Made by a program: the position numbers and the translations under genes
Shown: positions 26,759-36,459 of the stretch, piece after piece
Position numbering within the stretch: position 1 is the stretch's first letter
Layout: each line of letters begins with the position of its first letter
The notes under the pieces: model-generated
Seen by the model: only the letters and a program-made list of their open reading frames with translations
Told to the model about the DNA's origin: nothing
Databases searched by the model: none
Assembly: GCF_018860635.1 (NCBI RefSeq)
Contig: NZ_JAHKPT010000035.1
Location: forward strand, 186,001-250,000
Length of the DNA stretch: 64,000 bases
Source: Aliiglaciecola lipolytica
Lineage (GTDB): Bacteria > Pseudomonadota > Gammaproteobacteria > Enterobacterales > Alteromonadaceae
Direction of reading: 5' to 3'

Positions 26759-27697
26759 TTAACTAAGTTGATTGGCTACTTCACTAATAAGACGACGGAA
26801 CCAAATATGCCCAGCATCATGGTGGAGCAGCGCGCTCCAAGCCATTTTTAGGCCAATGGGGGGAATATCAAATGGCGGTTCTAAAATGACCACGTCAGGA
26901 TCGTTGCGATACAAGTTTGCAGCTTTGCTAGGTAGTGTAGCAATTAGATTTTGAGCTTTAGCTAACTGTAAGGCAACATGATAATGTCGGGTAAACACTC
27001 TGATATCTCGCTTTTTACCTAATTTAGTTAACTCTGCATCTACCCAACCTAACTTTTGCACTTCGTTAGGATCAACACCAACACCTACCCCAAAGCCTGT
27101 TTTACTTACCCAAATGTGCTGCGCAGACAAATAACTGCTTAAATCAAAATGGGAAACAATCGGATTACTACTTTTTAATACGCAAGAAAAAGCATCATAC
27201 CAAATGACTTTTTGATGGAAGGAGAGGGGGAGTTCATCAAAGCGGTTAATCGCCATGTCGACTTTGCCATGTTCAACATCATGGAAAGTCACATCACTTG
27301 GTGTAATAACGTCCAAGGTGATATTAGGTGCGATCTTTCCTAATTGTCTAATGACTTCAATTAACAAGGTTGACTCTGCATAATCACTGGCCATTATGCG
27401 GAATGTTCTTTGGCTACTGGCAGGTATAAATTCTGTTTCAGGCTGAATAGTTGTTTCCAACTTGGCTAAAACATCACGCACAACAGGTTGAAGTTCCAAT
27501 GCCCGTTTAGTTGGCGTCATACCGTCACTGGTGCGCACTAACAAGGGATCATTAAACAAATCACGTAGACGCTTTAAACCATTGCTCATTGCTGGTTGGG
27601 TTATGCTGAGTTGATTTGCAGCTTTGGTTACGCTTCCTTCGCGAAGCAACACATCCAGATATACCAATAAATTTAGATCAACTTTAGCAATATTCAA
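26759..27697 (-). CDS. LysR-family transcriptional regulator
   Basis: 312 residues from a TTG start; no in-frame ATG gives a complete N terminus. The winged-helix DNA-binding domain occupies about residues 6-65 (GSVTKAANQLSITQPAMSNGLKRLR), followed by the two-lobed effector domain from about residue 90. It lies between the genes for malate synthase G and isocitrate lyase on the same strand, suggesting it controls the glyoxylate shunt. The shared motif upstream of both enzymes is a possible binding site. Effector unknown. Confidence 0.9.
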   Translation of the reverse strand: MNIAKVDLNLLVYLDVLLREGSVTKAANQLSITQPAMSNGLKRLRDLFNDPLLVRTSDGMTPTKRALELQPVVRDVLAKLETTIQPETEFIPASSQRTFRIMASDYAESTLLIEVIRQLGKIAPNITLDVITPSDVTFHDVEHGKVDMAINRFDELPLSFHQKVIWYDAFSCVLKSSNPIVSHFDLSSYLSAQHIWVSKTGFGVGVGVDPNEVQKLGWVDAELTKLGKKRDIRVFTRHYHVALQLAKAQNLIATLPSKAANLYRNDPDVVILEPPFDIPPIGLKMAWSALLHHDAGHIWFRRLISEVANQLS

Positions 27698-27757
27698 ATT
27701 AACTTCACTTCTAAACTGATTTATCAGTGATTATACCAGCTGTATAAGGGATACCAC

Positions 27758-27791
27758 AAAAAAAAAGCAAGACATTACGTCTTGCTTTTTT
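27758..27791. terminator. Bidirectional terminator downstream of isocitrate lyase
   Basis: A 7-bp stem GCAAGAC/GTCTTGC with a 5-nt loop is flanked by A9 on the left and T6 on the right. On the minus strand it ends the isocitrate lyase transcript (stop at 27811). Confidence 0.85.
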
Positions 27792-27810
27792 AGCGTGTTA
27801 AAAGTTAGCT

Positions 27811-29415
27811 TTATAAAGCAACGTCGAATTGATTCATAGTGTTGTCTTCACCTGCAGCTTTAAGGGCTTGCTCACCACTGAAATATTCTTTGTGATCGTC
27901 ACCCATGTTAGAACCTGCCATCGCTTGGTGCTTAACACAAGCTAAGCCTTGACGTAGTTCTTGGCGTTGAACACCTTTAACATAAGCAAGCATACCTTCG
28001 TCACCGAAGTAACCTTTGGCTAGATTATCAGTTGATAATGCAGCAGTGTGATAAGTAGGTAACGTGATTAGGTGATGGAAAATGCCAGCTTCACGAGCAG
28101 CATCTGCTTGGAAGGTGCGCACTTTTTCATCAGCTTCTATGGCTAATTGACTATCGTCGTATTTAACTTGCATAAGTTCTTCACGGTTATATTCGCTAAC
28201 GTCTTTACCTGCTTCAACCCAAGCGTCGAATACTTGCTGACGGAAGTTTAAGGTCCAGTTAAATGAAGGTGAATTGTTATAAACTAATTTAGCATTTGGT
28301 ACCGCTTTGCGAATTTCGTTAACCATTGCACCGATTTGACCAACATGAGGTTTCTCAGTTTCAATCCACAAAAGATCTGCACCGTTTTGCAATGAAGTTA
28401 TGCAGTCAAGCACTACACGATCAACACCAGTATTGTCTTTGAATTTAAATAAACCGTTAGGTAAACGAACAGGTTTAACCAATTTACCATTTTGACGAAG
28501 GGCAAGATCGCCTTCTTGTAAGTCATCTACAGATTTAACTTCTGTGGTGTCTAAAAATGCATTGTACTGAGACGCTAAATCGCCTTCAGATGTAGATACA
28601 GGTATTTTTTGCGTCAAGCCTGCGCCTAGAGAGTCAGTTCTTGCTACGATTACACCGTCATCTACACCTAGCTCAAGAAAGGCGTAACGAACGGCATTAA
28701 TTTTAGCTAAGAAATCTTCATGAGGAACAGTAACCTTGCCATCTTGGTGACCACACTGTTTAGCATCAGATACTTGGTTTTCGATTTGAATACAGCATGC
28801 GCCGGCTTCGATCATTTTCTTAGCTAACAAGTAGGTTGCTTCTTCATTACCAAAGCCTGCATCGATATCTGCAATAATTGGCACCACATGCGTTTCGTAA
28901 TTGTCAATTTTTGACTGAATTTCGCTAGTATCTTTGCCTGCAGCTCTTGCTGAATCAAGCTCGTGAAATAGCTCACCTAATTCTTTTGCATCTGCTTGAC
29001 GTAGGAAAGTATATAGCTCTTCTATAAGTGAAGACACAGTGGTTTTTTCATGCATAGATTGGTCAGGTAGAGGACCAAATTCTGAACGAAGTGCTGCAAC
29101 CATCCACCCTGATAGGTACAAATATTTTTTATTTGTTGTGCCTTGGTGCTTTTTCACTGCCAACATTTTTTGTTGTCCAATAAAACCATGCCAGCAACCT
29201 AAAGATTGAGTATATTGACTAGAGTCTGCATCATACTCTTCCATATCTTTGCGCATAATAGCCGCTGTGTATTTCGCGATATCAAGTCCGGTTTGAAAAC
29301 GGTTTTGAGCTTTCATTCTTGCAGCAAATTCAGGGTTAATCGCATTCCAACCAGAACCATTTTCTTGGCATAACTGACTTACAGCGTTTAGGTCATTTTG
29401 ATATTGAGACATCAT
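27811..29415 (-). CDS. aceA: Isocitrate lyase (large gammaproteobacterial form)
   Basis: 534 residues, about 100 longer than the E. coli enzyme and matching the Pseudomonas-type isoform. The catalytic loop reads AKQCGHQDGK, with Gln where the short-form signature has Lys or Arg, which is normal in this branch. Metal-binding DIDAGFGNEEATYLL is present. The enzyme splits isocitrate into glyoxylate and succinate. Start ATG 29415 is followed directly by a second ATG; AAGGAAAAT precedes them. Encoded upstream of the LysR gene and glcB; the 19-nt shared motif lies 168-186 nt upstream. Confidence 0.96.
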   Translation of the reverse strand: MMSQYQNDLNAVSQLCQENGSGWNAINPEFAARMKAQNRFQTGLDIAKYTAAIMRKDMEEYDADSSQYTQSLGCWHGFIGQQKMLAVKKHQGTTNKKYLYLSGWMVAALRSEFGPLPDQSMHEKTTVSSLIEELYTFLRQADAKELGELFHELDSARAAGKDTSEIQSKIDNYETHVVPIIADIDAGFGNEEATYLLAKKMIEAGACCIQIENQVSDAKQCGHQDGKVTVPHEDFLAKINAVRYAFLELGVDDGVIVARTDSLGAGLTQKIPVSTSEGDLASQYNAFLDTTEVKSVDDLQEGDLALRQNGKLVKPVRLPNGLFKFKDNTGVDRVVLDCITSLQNGADLLWIETEKPHVGQIGAMVNEIRKAVPNAKLVYNNSPSFNWTLNFRQQVFDAWVEAGKDVSEYNREELMQVKYDDSQLAIEADEKVRTFQADAAREAGIFHHLITLPTYHTAALSTDNLAKGYFGDEGMLAYVKGVQRQELRQGLACVKHQAMAGSNMGDDHKEYFSGEQALKAAGEDNTMNQFDVAL

Positions 29416-29760
29416 ATTTTCCTTATTTCTATTACATGTGTAGGGAACTGAGGCCTAGTGCATAATTATTCTGAACACATCTAGACGACTGGTATCGATT
29501 CACCTGATTATTGTTTTGTGTCGATGCAATTATCCTAGCCTCACATGGATAATAAAAAAAACGTATAATAATGATTTTCGAAATAGATATTGTGAATGTT
29601 GGTTTGTATTTCCTTAGAATTCAAAGGGTAAAGTAAATTCACCTCATCGTTGATAAGCTCAAAAAAGTGACTTTTAAATTGCCGCTAGTGGTTTATTTAC
29701 TCCCTTATGTACTGGTTTCGCGTTATTCTTTCGTTTATCACTTAGTAGTTTTAAGATTTT
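29416..29760. other. 345-nt divergent regulatory region between aceA and cheV
   Basis: No ORF is seen. It contains the shared shunt motif (29583-29601) and an inverted repeat ATTATCC/GGATAAT at 29529-29553 followed by A8. On the cheV side a weak sigma-28-like pair occurs (AAAA at 29662-29665, 15 nt, GCCGCTAG at 29681-29688). The sigma-28 call is poor, matching 3 of 4 and 6 of 8 positions. Confidence 0.5.
29583..29601 (+). promoter_or_regulatory. Glyoxylate-shunt motif, copy upstream of isocitrate lyase
   Basis: ATAGATATTGTGAATGTTG, matching the copy upstream of glcB at 17 of 19 positions and in the same orientation relative to the gene it precedes. Candidate operator or activator site. Confidence 0.5.
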
Positions 29761-30711
29761 ATGAGCAGAATTTTAGCGTCCGTTGATCAGCGCACTCAAT
29801 TAGTTGGTGAAAACCGACTGGAATTGCTCATGTTCAAATTAGGTTCAAGGCACACATTTGCAATTAATGTATTTAAAGTAAAGGAAGTGATTACTGTCCC
29901 CATGATGCATCAAATGCCTGGTAGCCACGGGAATTTAAAAGGGGTGACTAATTATCGGGGAAAGTCTATTCCCATTATTGATCTACGCAAATCAATAAAG
30001 TTGCCAGATTCAACAGATATTGTTAACCAAAATGTAATCATTACTGAATACAACCGAACTGTGCAAGGTTTTCTGATTGGAGATGTAATTAATATTGTTA
30101 ATACGTCGTGGGGTAATATTCAAGCCCCACCAACTACAGTTGGAAAAAATAATTATTTAACAGCAATTACGCAAATTGAAATAAATGGCAATAAAGAACT
30201 TGTCGAAATTATTGATGTTGAAAAAGTACTTGCTGAAATCATCGAATATGACACTTACATTTCTGAAGAAATATTAGATGAAGATGTGCTGAAACATTTA
30301 AACGGGCAAACAGTTTTAGTTGTTGATGACTCTTCTACCGCCCGTCTTCAAATTCGCGATACGTTAAAACAGCTGGGTATTAATATTATAGAGCGCAGTG
30401 ATGGTTTGAGGGCGTTGAACCTGCTGCGAGAGTGGGCAAACAGTGGTAAACAGGTAACAGACCAAATTCTAATGATGTTTACTGATGCTGAAATGCCCGA
30501 AATGGATGGCTATCGCTTGACCGCAGAAGTGAGACAAGACGAGCGAATGAGTGATTTATTTATTGCCCTAAATACCTCACTCAGTGGCAGCTTTAATGAG
30601 GCGATGGTTAAAAAAGTGGGATGTAACCGTTTTATTTCAAAGTTTCAGCCGGATTTACTCGTAGATGTGGTTCAACAACGGATGCGAGAAAAACTTCAAG
30701 AGTCCAAATAG
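29761..30711 (+). CDS. cheV: Chemotaxis coupling protein CheV (CheW-REC)
   Basis: 316 residues in two domains. Residues about 15-165 form a CheW-like coupling domain (MFKLGSRHTFAINVFKVKEV, KGVTNYRGKSIPIIDL). Residues about 183-310 form a receiver domain with VLVVDDSSTARLQIRDTLKQ, the phosphoacceptor Asp in MFTDAEMPEMDGY, and the conserved Lys in SKFQPD. It links chemoreceptors to CheA and is adjusted by phosphorylation. It stands alone, apart from other chemotaxis genes, as CheV often does in Alteromonadales. Confidence 0.93.
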   Translation: MSRILASVDQRTQLVGENRLELLMFKLGSRHTFAINVFKVKEVITVPMMHQMPGSHGNLKGVTNYRGKSIPIIDLRKSIKLPDSTDIVNQNVIITEYNRTVQGFLIGDVINIVNTSWGNIQAPPTTVGKNNYLTAITQIEINGNKELVEIIDVEKVLAEIIEYDTYISEEILDEDVLKHLNGQTVLVVDDSSTARLQIRDTLKQLGINIIERSDGLRALNLLREWANSGKQVTDQILMMFTDAEMPEMDGYRLTAEVRQDERMSDLFIALNTSLSGSFNEAMVKKVGCNRFISKFQPDLLVDVVQQRMREKLQESK

Positions 30712-30885
30712 ATATTTATCTTCAATGGCTCTGCAATTTACTTTTTTGATTTTTTGTTATGATTTTTTACCCTTGTAGATCACATTGTTGTTAAGTTTAG
30801 TGAAAATACAAGAAATCGGTTTATCCAGATAAAATTTCACGTATCATTTCCCCTGAAATTATTTTTACTAACCTTTGGAGATAGA

Positions 30886-32178
30886 ATGAAGCGGCTTTCG
30901 GTTTTTACATTATTGCTGTTTGTTTCTGTAGCGCAAGCTAGTCAAGAAAAACCTAAAAACATTATAATGGTAGTTGGCGACGGCATGGGGCCAGCGTATA
31001 CCACAGCATATCGTTATTTTGCAGACAAAAAGTCTTCGCCAGTCATTGAACCAACGGTCTTTGACCGACATTTAGTTGGGATGGCCAGCACTTACCCGGC
31101 TAGAGTAAGTGGTTATGTAACCGACTCCGCTGCAGGTGCTACCGCTTTGTCTGCTGGAGTGAAATCATATAACGGCGCCATCGCTGTGGATGAGAACAAA
31201 AAATCGGTTAAAACGGTACTTGAACAAGCTCGTATGAATGGCTTAAAAACAGGTGTCGCTGTGACATCACAAATTAATCATGCAACCCCAGCCTCTTTTG
31301 CAGCGCACAATGAAAGTCGCCGCAACTACGATGCAATAGCAGACAGTTATTTTGACGACAAAGTGAATGGTCAATTTGCACTAGATGTAATGTTAGGTGG
31401 TGGTTGGAAATACTTTATTCGTGATGATCGTAATATAGTTGAGCAGTTTCAATCGGCGGGTTATCAATATATTGATGATTTAGCGCAACTAACTTCCCTT
31501 AAAGCTGGACCTGTTATTGGACTATTTGGCGATGAAGGCATGCCTTGGGCCCTGGATATGCCGGGAAAACAGCGTCTACCTGCATTGGTGAAAACAGCGG
31601 TTAAACAGTTAACTAACGATAAAGGTTACTTTTTATTAGTAGAAGGTAGTCAGGTTGATTGGGCTGGACACTCAAATGATATTGCATCTGCGATGGCAGA
31701 GATGCATGACTTGGCGTTAACTCTGGAATGGTTAGAACAATATGTTCAAGAGAATCCAGATACCTTGGTGGTGGTGACTGCCGATCATAGTACTGGTGGT
31801 TTTACAATTGCAGCTAATGGCAACTATCAATGGAATCCTGATCCGTTAAAAAATCTGACACAGTCTCTAAGCTCTTTGGCAAAATCAATGGCAAATAGTG
31901 AAACACCGTTAGACACCGCAGAAGCAGGGTTGGGTTTTGAACTGAATGAAACTGAAAAGTCACTTTTGCAAAAAGCGGATTTGAAAAACAGTAAAGCACT
32001 TTATGTTCAGCTTAAAAAATTGATGGATATTCGTTCAAACTCAGGTTGGACTAGCTCGGGTCATACTGCCGTGGATGTTCAAATTTTTGCTATGGGCGCA
32101 GGAAAAGAACACTTCCATGGTCATATGGACAATACTGATATTCCAAAAGTTATTTTTGAATTAATGCAATCTGAATAG
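30886..32178 (+). CDS. phoA: Alkaline phosphatase (PhoA family)
   Basis: 430 residues with a signal peptide (about 1-18, MKRLSVFTLLLFVSVAQA), so periplasmic or secreted. Metal site motif MVVGDGMGP is followed by the phosphorylated serine Ser81 in TDSAAGATALSAGVKSYNGA; the histidines of VTADHSTGG and SSGHTAVDV complete the metal ligands. It releases phosphate from organic phosphomonoesters. GGAG precedes the start. I see no convincing Pho box upstream. Convergent with the lipocalin-like lipoprotein gene. Confidence 0.92.
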   Translation: MKRLSVFTLLLFVSVAQASQEKPKNIIMVVGDGMGPAYTTAYRYFADKKSSPVIEPTVFDRHLVGMASTYPARVSGYVTDSAAGATALSAGVKSYNGAIAVDENKKSVKTVLEQARMNGLKTGVAVTSQINHATPASFAAHNESRRNYDAIADSYFDDKVNGQFALDVMLGGGWKYFIRDDRNIVEQFQSAGYQYIDDLAQLTSLKAGPVIGLFGDEGMPWALDMPGKQRLPALVKTAVKQLTNDKGYFLLVEGSQVDWAGHSNDIASAMAEMHDLALTLEWLEQYVQENPDTLVVVTADHSTGGFTIAANGNYQWNPDPLKNLTQSLSSLAKSMANSETPLDTAEAGLGFELNETEKSLLQKADLKNSKALYVQLKKLMDIRSNSGWTSSGHTAVDVQIFAMGAGKEHFHGHMDNTDIPKVIFELMQSE

Positions 32179-32226
32179 TCATCAATTGGCAAAGTTAGCA
32201 GTCAAGTCTCTTTCCTGATTTGGCTG

Positions 32227-33321
32227 CTAATACCCTGTTAACTCCATAAACCCTAACCCCTTATGACTGCCCTCAATTGACACTGCTCCCTCATAATAGG
32301 GAAACATGCCACGATTATATTGGTCCTTTTTAAATGCTGAAACGCGAATATCAATTTGGTGTTGGGGTAAGGATATCGACCAATTGAGTGGTACTTTCAC
32401 ACCATCAATTTCTGAGTAGCCATTAATTGAAGCGGCAATATCTTGTTCAGTTAGGTGAGTTTTATCTCCATTTGAACTTATTAAACTGCCGAACCAGGAA
32501 TTCCTCAATTGCCCATGACGAACCTGATACAACATAAGTTTACGACCATCTTGTAGATGCAATGAAAACCAGTCCCAGCCTTCGGTTGCCTGATCTGACA
32601 GGCCTGCACTCCATTCGTGATCGAACCAACCTTGCCCAGAAACTTCAATTTTTGCGGTGGGTAACTCGATCACTCCAGTAATATCAATAAATGGCTGACT
32701 ATAATACATTGAGGCGTGCTGATGGTTACTAAGCTTAATACTGTAACCATTTTCACCGTGCAAAACGTACGGACCACTTGCTTTCATTGTGAGTCTTATA
32801 TTAACGTCTTCATTGAGGTTAAAATTCAATGTGGCTGGAAATAAATCTGCTGATTCTGAACGCCATTGCCAGTCATCTAAATACGCCGTAAAAGCGTTAG
32901 AATTCGCTGCTAACGAAACATCTGCATTACCAACGCCTCCTCGGGCGAACACCTCTTCAAACCAATCATCGGTTTTGGAGCTTAATTTACCATGGCTCAT
33001 ATATAGTTGCCCATCGCTCCAGTTAGAATCGGTAACCCCCCCTGAAAAACGGAATAGCGTCCACTGCAGCGGATATTGATTTCCTTGCTGGTCAAACAGG
33101 TTAGCGGTTAAGTACCACCATTCAATGGCAAATTCTGGATGGCTTAAATGATCTTGCGGAAATTTAATTGTTAATTCTGTATGGGCTTTTGCGCTGGAAA
33201 AGTTTTCTTGGTTTAGTAAGCCTCCATACATGCCAGAAGAAGGTTTATCAGCTTCCGAGCAGGCAGTTAATACTAGGCTTGTTAATAGTATTACGTTCTG
33301 CAGTCTTATCCATTTAGCCAT
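32227..33321 (-). CDS. AttH-like secreted lipoprotein (lipocalin/CrtC-like fold)
   Basis: 364 residues. A lipoprotein signal ends in LVLTAC with Cys21. The mature part has the AttH/CrtC-like signature FAIEWWYLTANLFDQQGNQYPLQWTLFR and, further on, GQGWFDHEWS and WDWFSLHLQDGRKLMLYQVR. Such proteins have a two-domain lipocalin-type fold. Its start overlaps the permease gene by 16 nt, so it is encoded with an ABC exporter as in the AttEFGH arrangement. Probably a periplasmic or outer-membrane partner of that transporter; ligand unknown. Confidence 0.8.
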   Translation of the reverse strand: MAKWIRLQNVILLTSLVLTACSEADKPSSGMYGGLLNQENFSSAKAHTELTIKFPQDHLSHPEFAIEWWYLTANLFDQQGNQYPLQWTLFRFSGGVTDSNWSDGQLYMSHGKLSSKTDDWFEEVFARGGVGNADVSLAANSNAFTAYLDDWQWRSESADLFPATLNFNLNEDVNIRLTMKASGPYVLHGENGYSIKLSNHQHASMYYSQPFIDITGVIELPTAKIEVSGQGWFDHEWSAGLSDQATEGWDWFSLHLQDGRKLMLYQVRHGQLRNSWFGSLISSNGDKTHLTEQDIAASINGYSEIDGVKVPLNWSISLPQHQIDIRVSAFKKDQYNRGMFPYYEGAVSIEGSHKGLGFMELTGY

Positions 33322-35768
33322 TTTATATCCTCAATAGGTGGCTTCAATATTGCCTTAGCTGCAGGTAAAACAACAACGAATAGCACGACAGCCAAACTGG
33401 AACAAACTAGCTGTACAATCGTTTTTAATTCAATAATCAAAGGATAAGACCAGTGAAAAGCTTGTACATTGATAAGGTGGATCAGTAGCCAGCTAAGTAA
33501 AATGCCAAATGGTATCGCCAGAGCACAAATGAACAAACACAACACAGTGTATTGAAACAGCGTGAGGATTAAAATTCGAAGGGCTGGGATGCCTAATGAG
33601 CGGATTAAAGCGCGCTGAGGTTTATTGTCAAAATCTATCACGCTAAGGGAAGATGCTAATGAAAAAGCAGCGACCAATAGGGTGATGATATTGAGGCTTT
33701 GGGTCACCACAAATGTGCTATCGAATGTTTGCATTGATGTTTTCAGCACTTCCTGTGTTTCCATGATTTGTGCTTCTGGAATTTGCATTGCTATTCGCTT
33801 TTTCAGTTCAGCCAACCAAGATTGATCAGGTGCTTGATTGAATAAGGCGATCACGTGTCGGCCGATTAATTGATCTTTTATTAAATCCTCAGAGATGAAT
33901 GCCTGTGGTTTGGGATTACCATAATCATAGTAGATAGCAACAACTTGCATCGATAACTTAGAATTATCACGCCGAGATATCTCTATTTTTTGCCCTAATT
34001 TAAGTTGCTTTGAAAGGGCAAACTGTTGATTAATAAAAATGCCGTTACCATCGATAAAGGTGTTCCAAGGTGCAGATAAAGAACGTTCAAATAACAACGC
34101 TTTTTGGTGCTCAACATTACTTGGATAGGAGCGAATTTGAATTGGACTCCCTTGATAGCTTGCCGTTTCTTGCTGCCGAATAACGGGGTTAACAGTAGGG
34201 TAGTTTTGTTTAATTAAGGAGATAACTTGGTCTGTATTCTTAGTATAAATGTAGCCATCGGCATTGAGACGTTGGGTTATCCATGAATCCGTTGCAACTC
34301 GAAAACTGTTGACCATTAAATTCATACCAACATTTGCCGCTACAGCGATAAAAAAGGCACAAAAAGCAATGCTACTTTTGTTTGAAACGCGTTTTGCGTC
34401 CGCCAAACTCCAACGTAAAGTCGGCATTTTATGAGGAATTAGGCGAATAACCACGGAAAGTAACTTGGGTAATATAAACAAAACCATGAAACAGCCACTG
34501 ATTATCAACAAAGCAATAATCACAAACGAACCAAATATGTCTGCGTCGCTAAAATAAACCAATATGCTGATTAAAATTGATATGAGTGAAAATGCTAACC
34601 ATTTGTTCTCATTATTTGTTCGTGGAGTTGAAGCACTTATTGAGCCTATTTGATGATTAACCAAACGCAAGGGCAAGGCTGCGGCGAGGCTTAAACCAAT
34701 AATGCTGGCTAGCAAAACTTGCAAATATAAAGTGAACCAAGAAAATGTCTGAAAACCTACTTTTACATCATACAAGCTCTCAAGAGTTTGGTTTACCGCA
34801 GGCGATAACCATTGCGATATTTCGATGCCTAAGATTACGCCTATAGCACTGCAAATCACGGCTAAACCCAACATTTCAATGATGCTAGCGATAAACACGG
34901 CTGATACTGGCACCCCCTGTTGTCTTAAAATCTTGAACATGGGTACGCGTTTAATCATTAATAAATTTAACGCATTTAACACTACAAACATGCACACCAC
35001 GAACATGAGTAGTCCCATCGCGAACAGGTTAAGGTGAAAGCTGGCAGTCAGTTGGCTAGCGTCTTCTGCAGTCTTTAATTTGACTAATTTTAGATTTGTT
35101 GGCAGCTTAATTGACGGAGGCCGTTTGTCGTCATAATTTCCCACAACCAACAGATAAGAAATCGTCTTGTTATCGAATTGGTTAAATAAGGTTTCAATGT
35201 CGCTGACAATTTGATTATTTAACCCCGCAGTTTTTATCTGGCTAATAGGGCCTATTGATAGCTGATAATTGAGTGTTAAATAATTATCTGAGGAGAGTAC
35301 TTTTTTGGCAATTAATTGCTTAGCATAGTCGGGGTGAAGCATGAATTTTATATTTGGAGAAAACCGCCCAATGGAATCCTCGGACGAATTGGAATTCAAA
35401 TGCCCGTTGTTTAAGCTCATTAGCGCATAATAATCGATTCCAATAAAAACTAGGGTGCTGTTATCTATCGCCTCAACTTCCATGCTCGATAGCGCAACTA
35501 TATTTCGGTTTCCACTTTTCCGTAAATTGGCATAATCTGCCTTGGAAATTGACGCTCCTTGCTTGGCATAAATTGCGTAGTGTACGTCTGCAAACAACGG
35601 CAGGTTTGCATCGTTGTAACTGCGTTTGGCGGTCTCATTTATGACTAGAACAGAAGAGAAGCCAGCACATCCGATAATGATTGCTAACAATACAATAAAA
35701 ATTCGATATCTTTGCAATCGATAGCTTTTTAGGATCACCCACAATACAGCATGAATTAATTTAATCAT
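33306..35768 (-). CDS. FtsX-like ABC transporter permease (AttFG-like)
   Basis: 820 residues with the duplicated MacB/FtsX layout: a membrane helix near residue 20, a large periplasmic domain, three helices around 250-370, further helices, a second periplasmic domain and three helices at the C terminus. This type extracts or moves lipophilic substrates rather than pumping solutes through the membrane. It overlaps the ATPase gene by 8 nt and the AttH-like gene by 16 nt, so the three are one operon. It corresponds to AttF plus AttG in a single chain. Confidence 0.85.
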   Translation of the reverse strand: MIKLIHAVLWVILKSYRLQRYRIFIVLLAIIIGCAGFSSVLVINETAKRSYNDANLPLFADVHYAIYAKQGASISKADYANLRKSGNRNIVALSSMEVEAIDNSTLVFIGIDYYALMSLNNGHLNSNSSEDSIGRFSPNIKFMLHPDYAKQLIAKKVLSSDNYLTLNYQLSIGPISQIKTAGLNNQIVSDIETLFNQFDNKTISYLLVVGNYDDKRPPSIKLPTNLKLVKLKTAEDASQLTASFHLNLFAMGLLMFVVCMFVVLNALNLLMIKRVPMFKILRQQGVPVSAVFIASIIEMLGLAVICSAIGVILGIEISQWLSPAVNQTLESLYDVKVGFQTFSWFTLYLQVLLASIIGLSLAAALPLRLVNHQIGSISASTPRTNNENKWLAFSLISILISILVYFSDADIFGSFVIIALLIISGCFMVLFILPKLLSVVIRLIPHKMPTLRWSLADAKRVSNKSSIAFCAFFIAVAANVGMNLMVNSFRVATDSWITQRLNADGYIYTKNTDQVISLIKQNYPTVNPVIRQQETASYQGSPIQIRSYPSNVEHQKALLFERSLSAPWNTFIDGNGIFINQQFALSKQLKLGQKIEISRRDNSKLSMQVVAIYYDYGNPKPQAFISEDLIKDQLIGRHVIALFNQAPDQSWLAELKKRIAMQIPEAQIMETQEVLKTSMQTFDSTFVVTQSLNIITLLVAAFSLASSLSVIDFDNKPQRALIRSLGIPALRILILTLFQYTVLCLFICALAIPFGILLSWLLIHLINVQAFHWSYPLIIELKTIVQLVCSSLAVVLFVVVLPAAKAILKPPIEDIKWLNG

Positions 35769-36429
35769 TAGCTTGAAGGGTTAGCTTTTTGTCGCTCAAG
35801 TGATAGTGGAGGTGGGCTTGCTTGGCTAGTTTATGGCTGTGAGTAACCATAACCAGCATAGCGTTGTGCAAAGAACACAGTGATAACAGTAAATTAGCTA
35901 CTTTGTCGCTATTTTTGTCGTCAAGATTACCAGTGGGTTCATCGGCTAATATTAGTTGTGGTTTATGAGACAAAGCTCTGGCGATGGCTACTCGTTGCTG
36001 CTCACCTCCAGACAAATCCATGGGCATTTTATGGCGTTGCTTCGCAATGCCTAACTCCTCCAGCAGACTAAGCAGATATTTTTCATCTAAATTTTGGTTT
36101 AAACGAGCAGGAAAACACACATTTTCCCAAACCGATAAACATTCAATGAGGTTGAATTTTTGGAAAACAATGCCGATAGATTTTTGTCGATAGGCATCAC
36201 TAGCCTTAGAGGAGAATAAACAGATATTTTGCTGGTTAACTATAATCGAGCCTGTATCTGGTTTGTCTAAACAAGCCAACAAATGCAGCAGTGTTGACTT
36301 ACCAGAACCAGACTCGCCAGTAATTGCAATTTGTTGCTTAGGAGCAATAGTTAAATTTAGATTGTCTAAAACAGTCGTTAATTGCTTTCCGTCTTGGTAA
36401 GACTTAGATAGCGCTTCAATCTTAATCAT
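35761..36429 (-). CDS. ABC transporter ATP-binding protein (LolD/AttE-like)
   Basis: 222 residues of a MacB/LolD-type ATPase. Walker A is GESGSGKST, the signature LSGGEQQRVAIARAL, Walker B LILADEPTG, and the switch His is in MVTHSHKLA. All catalytic elements are intact. It powers the large FtsX-like permease encoded immediately downstream (8-nt overlap) and the AttH-like lipoprotein after it. Confidence 0.92.
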   Translation of the reverse strand: MIKIEALSKSYQDGKQLTTVLDNLNLTIAPKQQIAITGESGSGKSTLLHLLACLDKPDTGSIIVNQQNICLFSSKASDAYRQKSIGIVFQKFNLIECLSVWENVCFPARLNQNLDEKYLLSLLEELGIAKQRHKMPMDLSGGEQQRVAIARALSHKPQLILADEPTGNLDDKNSDKVANLLLSLCSLHNAMLVMVTHSHKLAKQAHLHYHLSDKKLTLQAND

Positions 36430-36459
36430 TGCACCACCAAATTTTTAACGTTTAATCAA

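Noticed and set aside
30712-30885. Pho box upstream of phoA
   Set aside because: No pair of CTGTCAT-like direct repeats with proper spacing was found.
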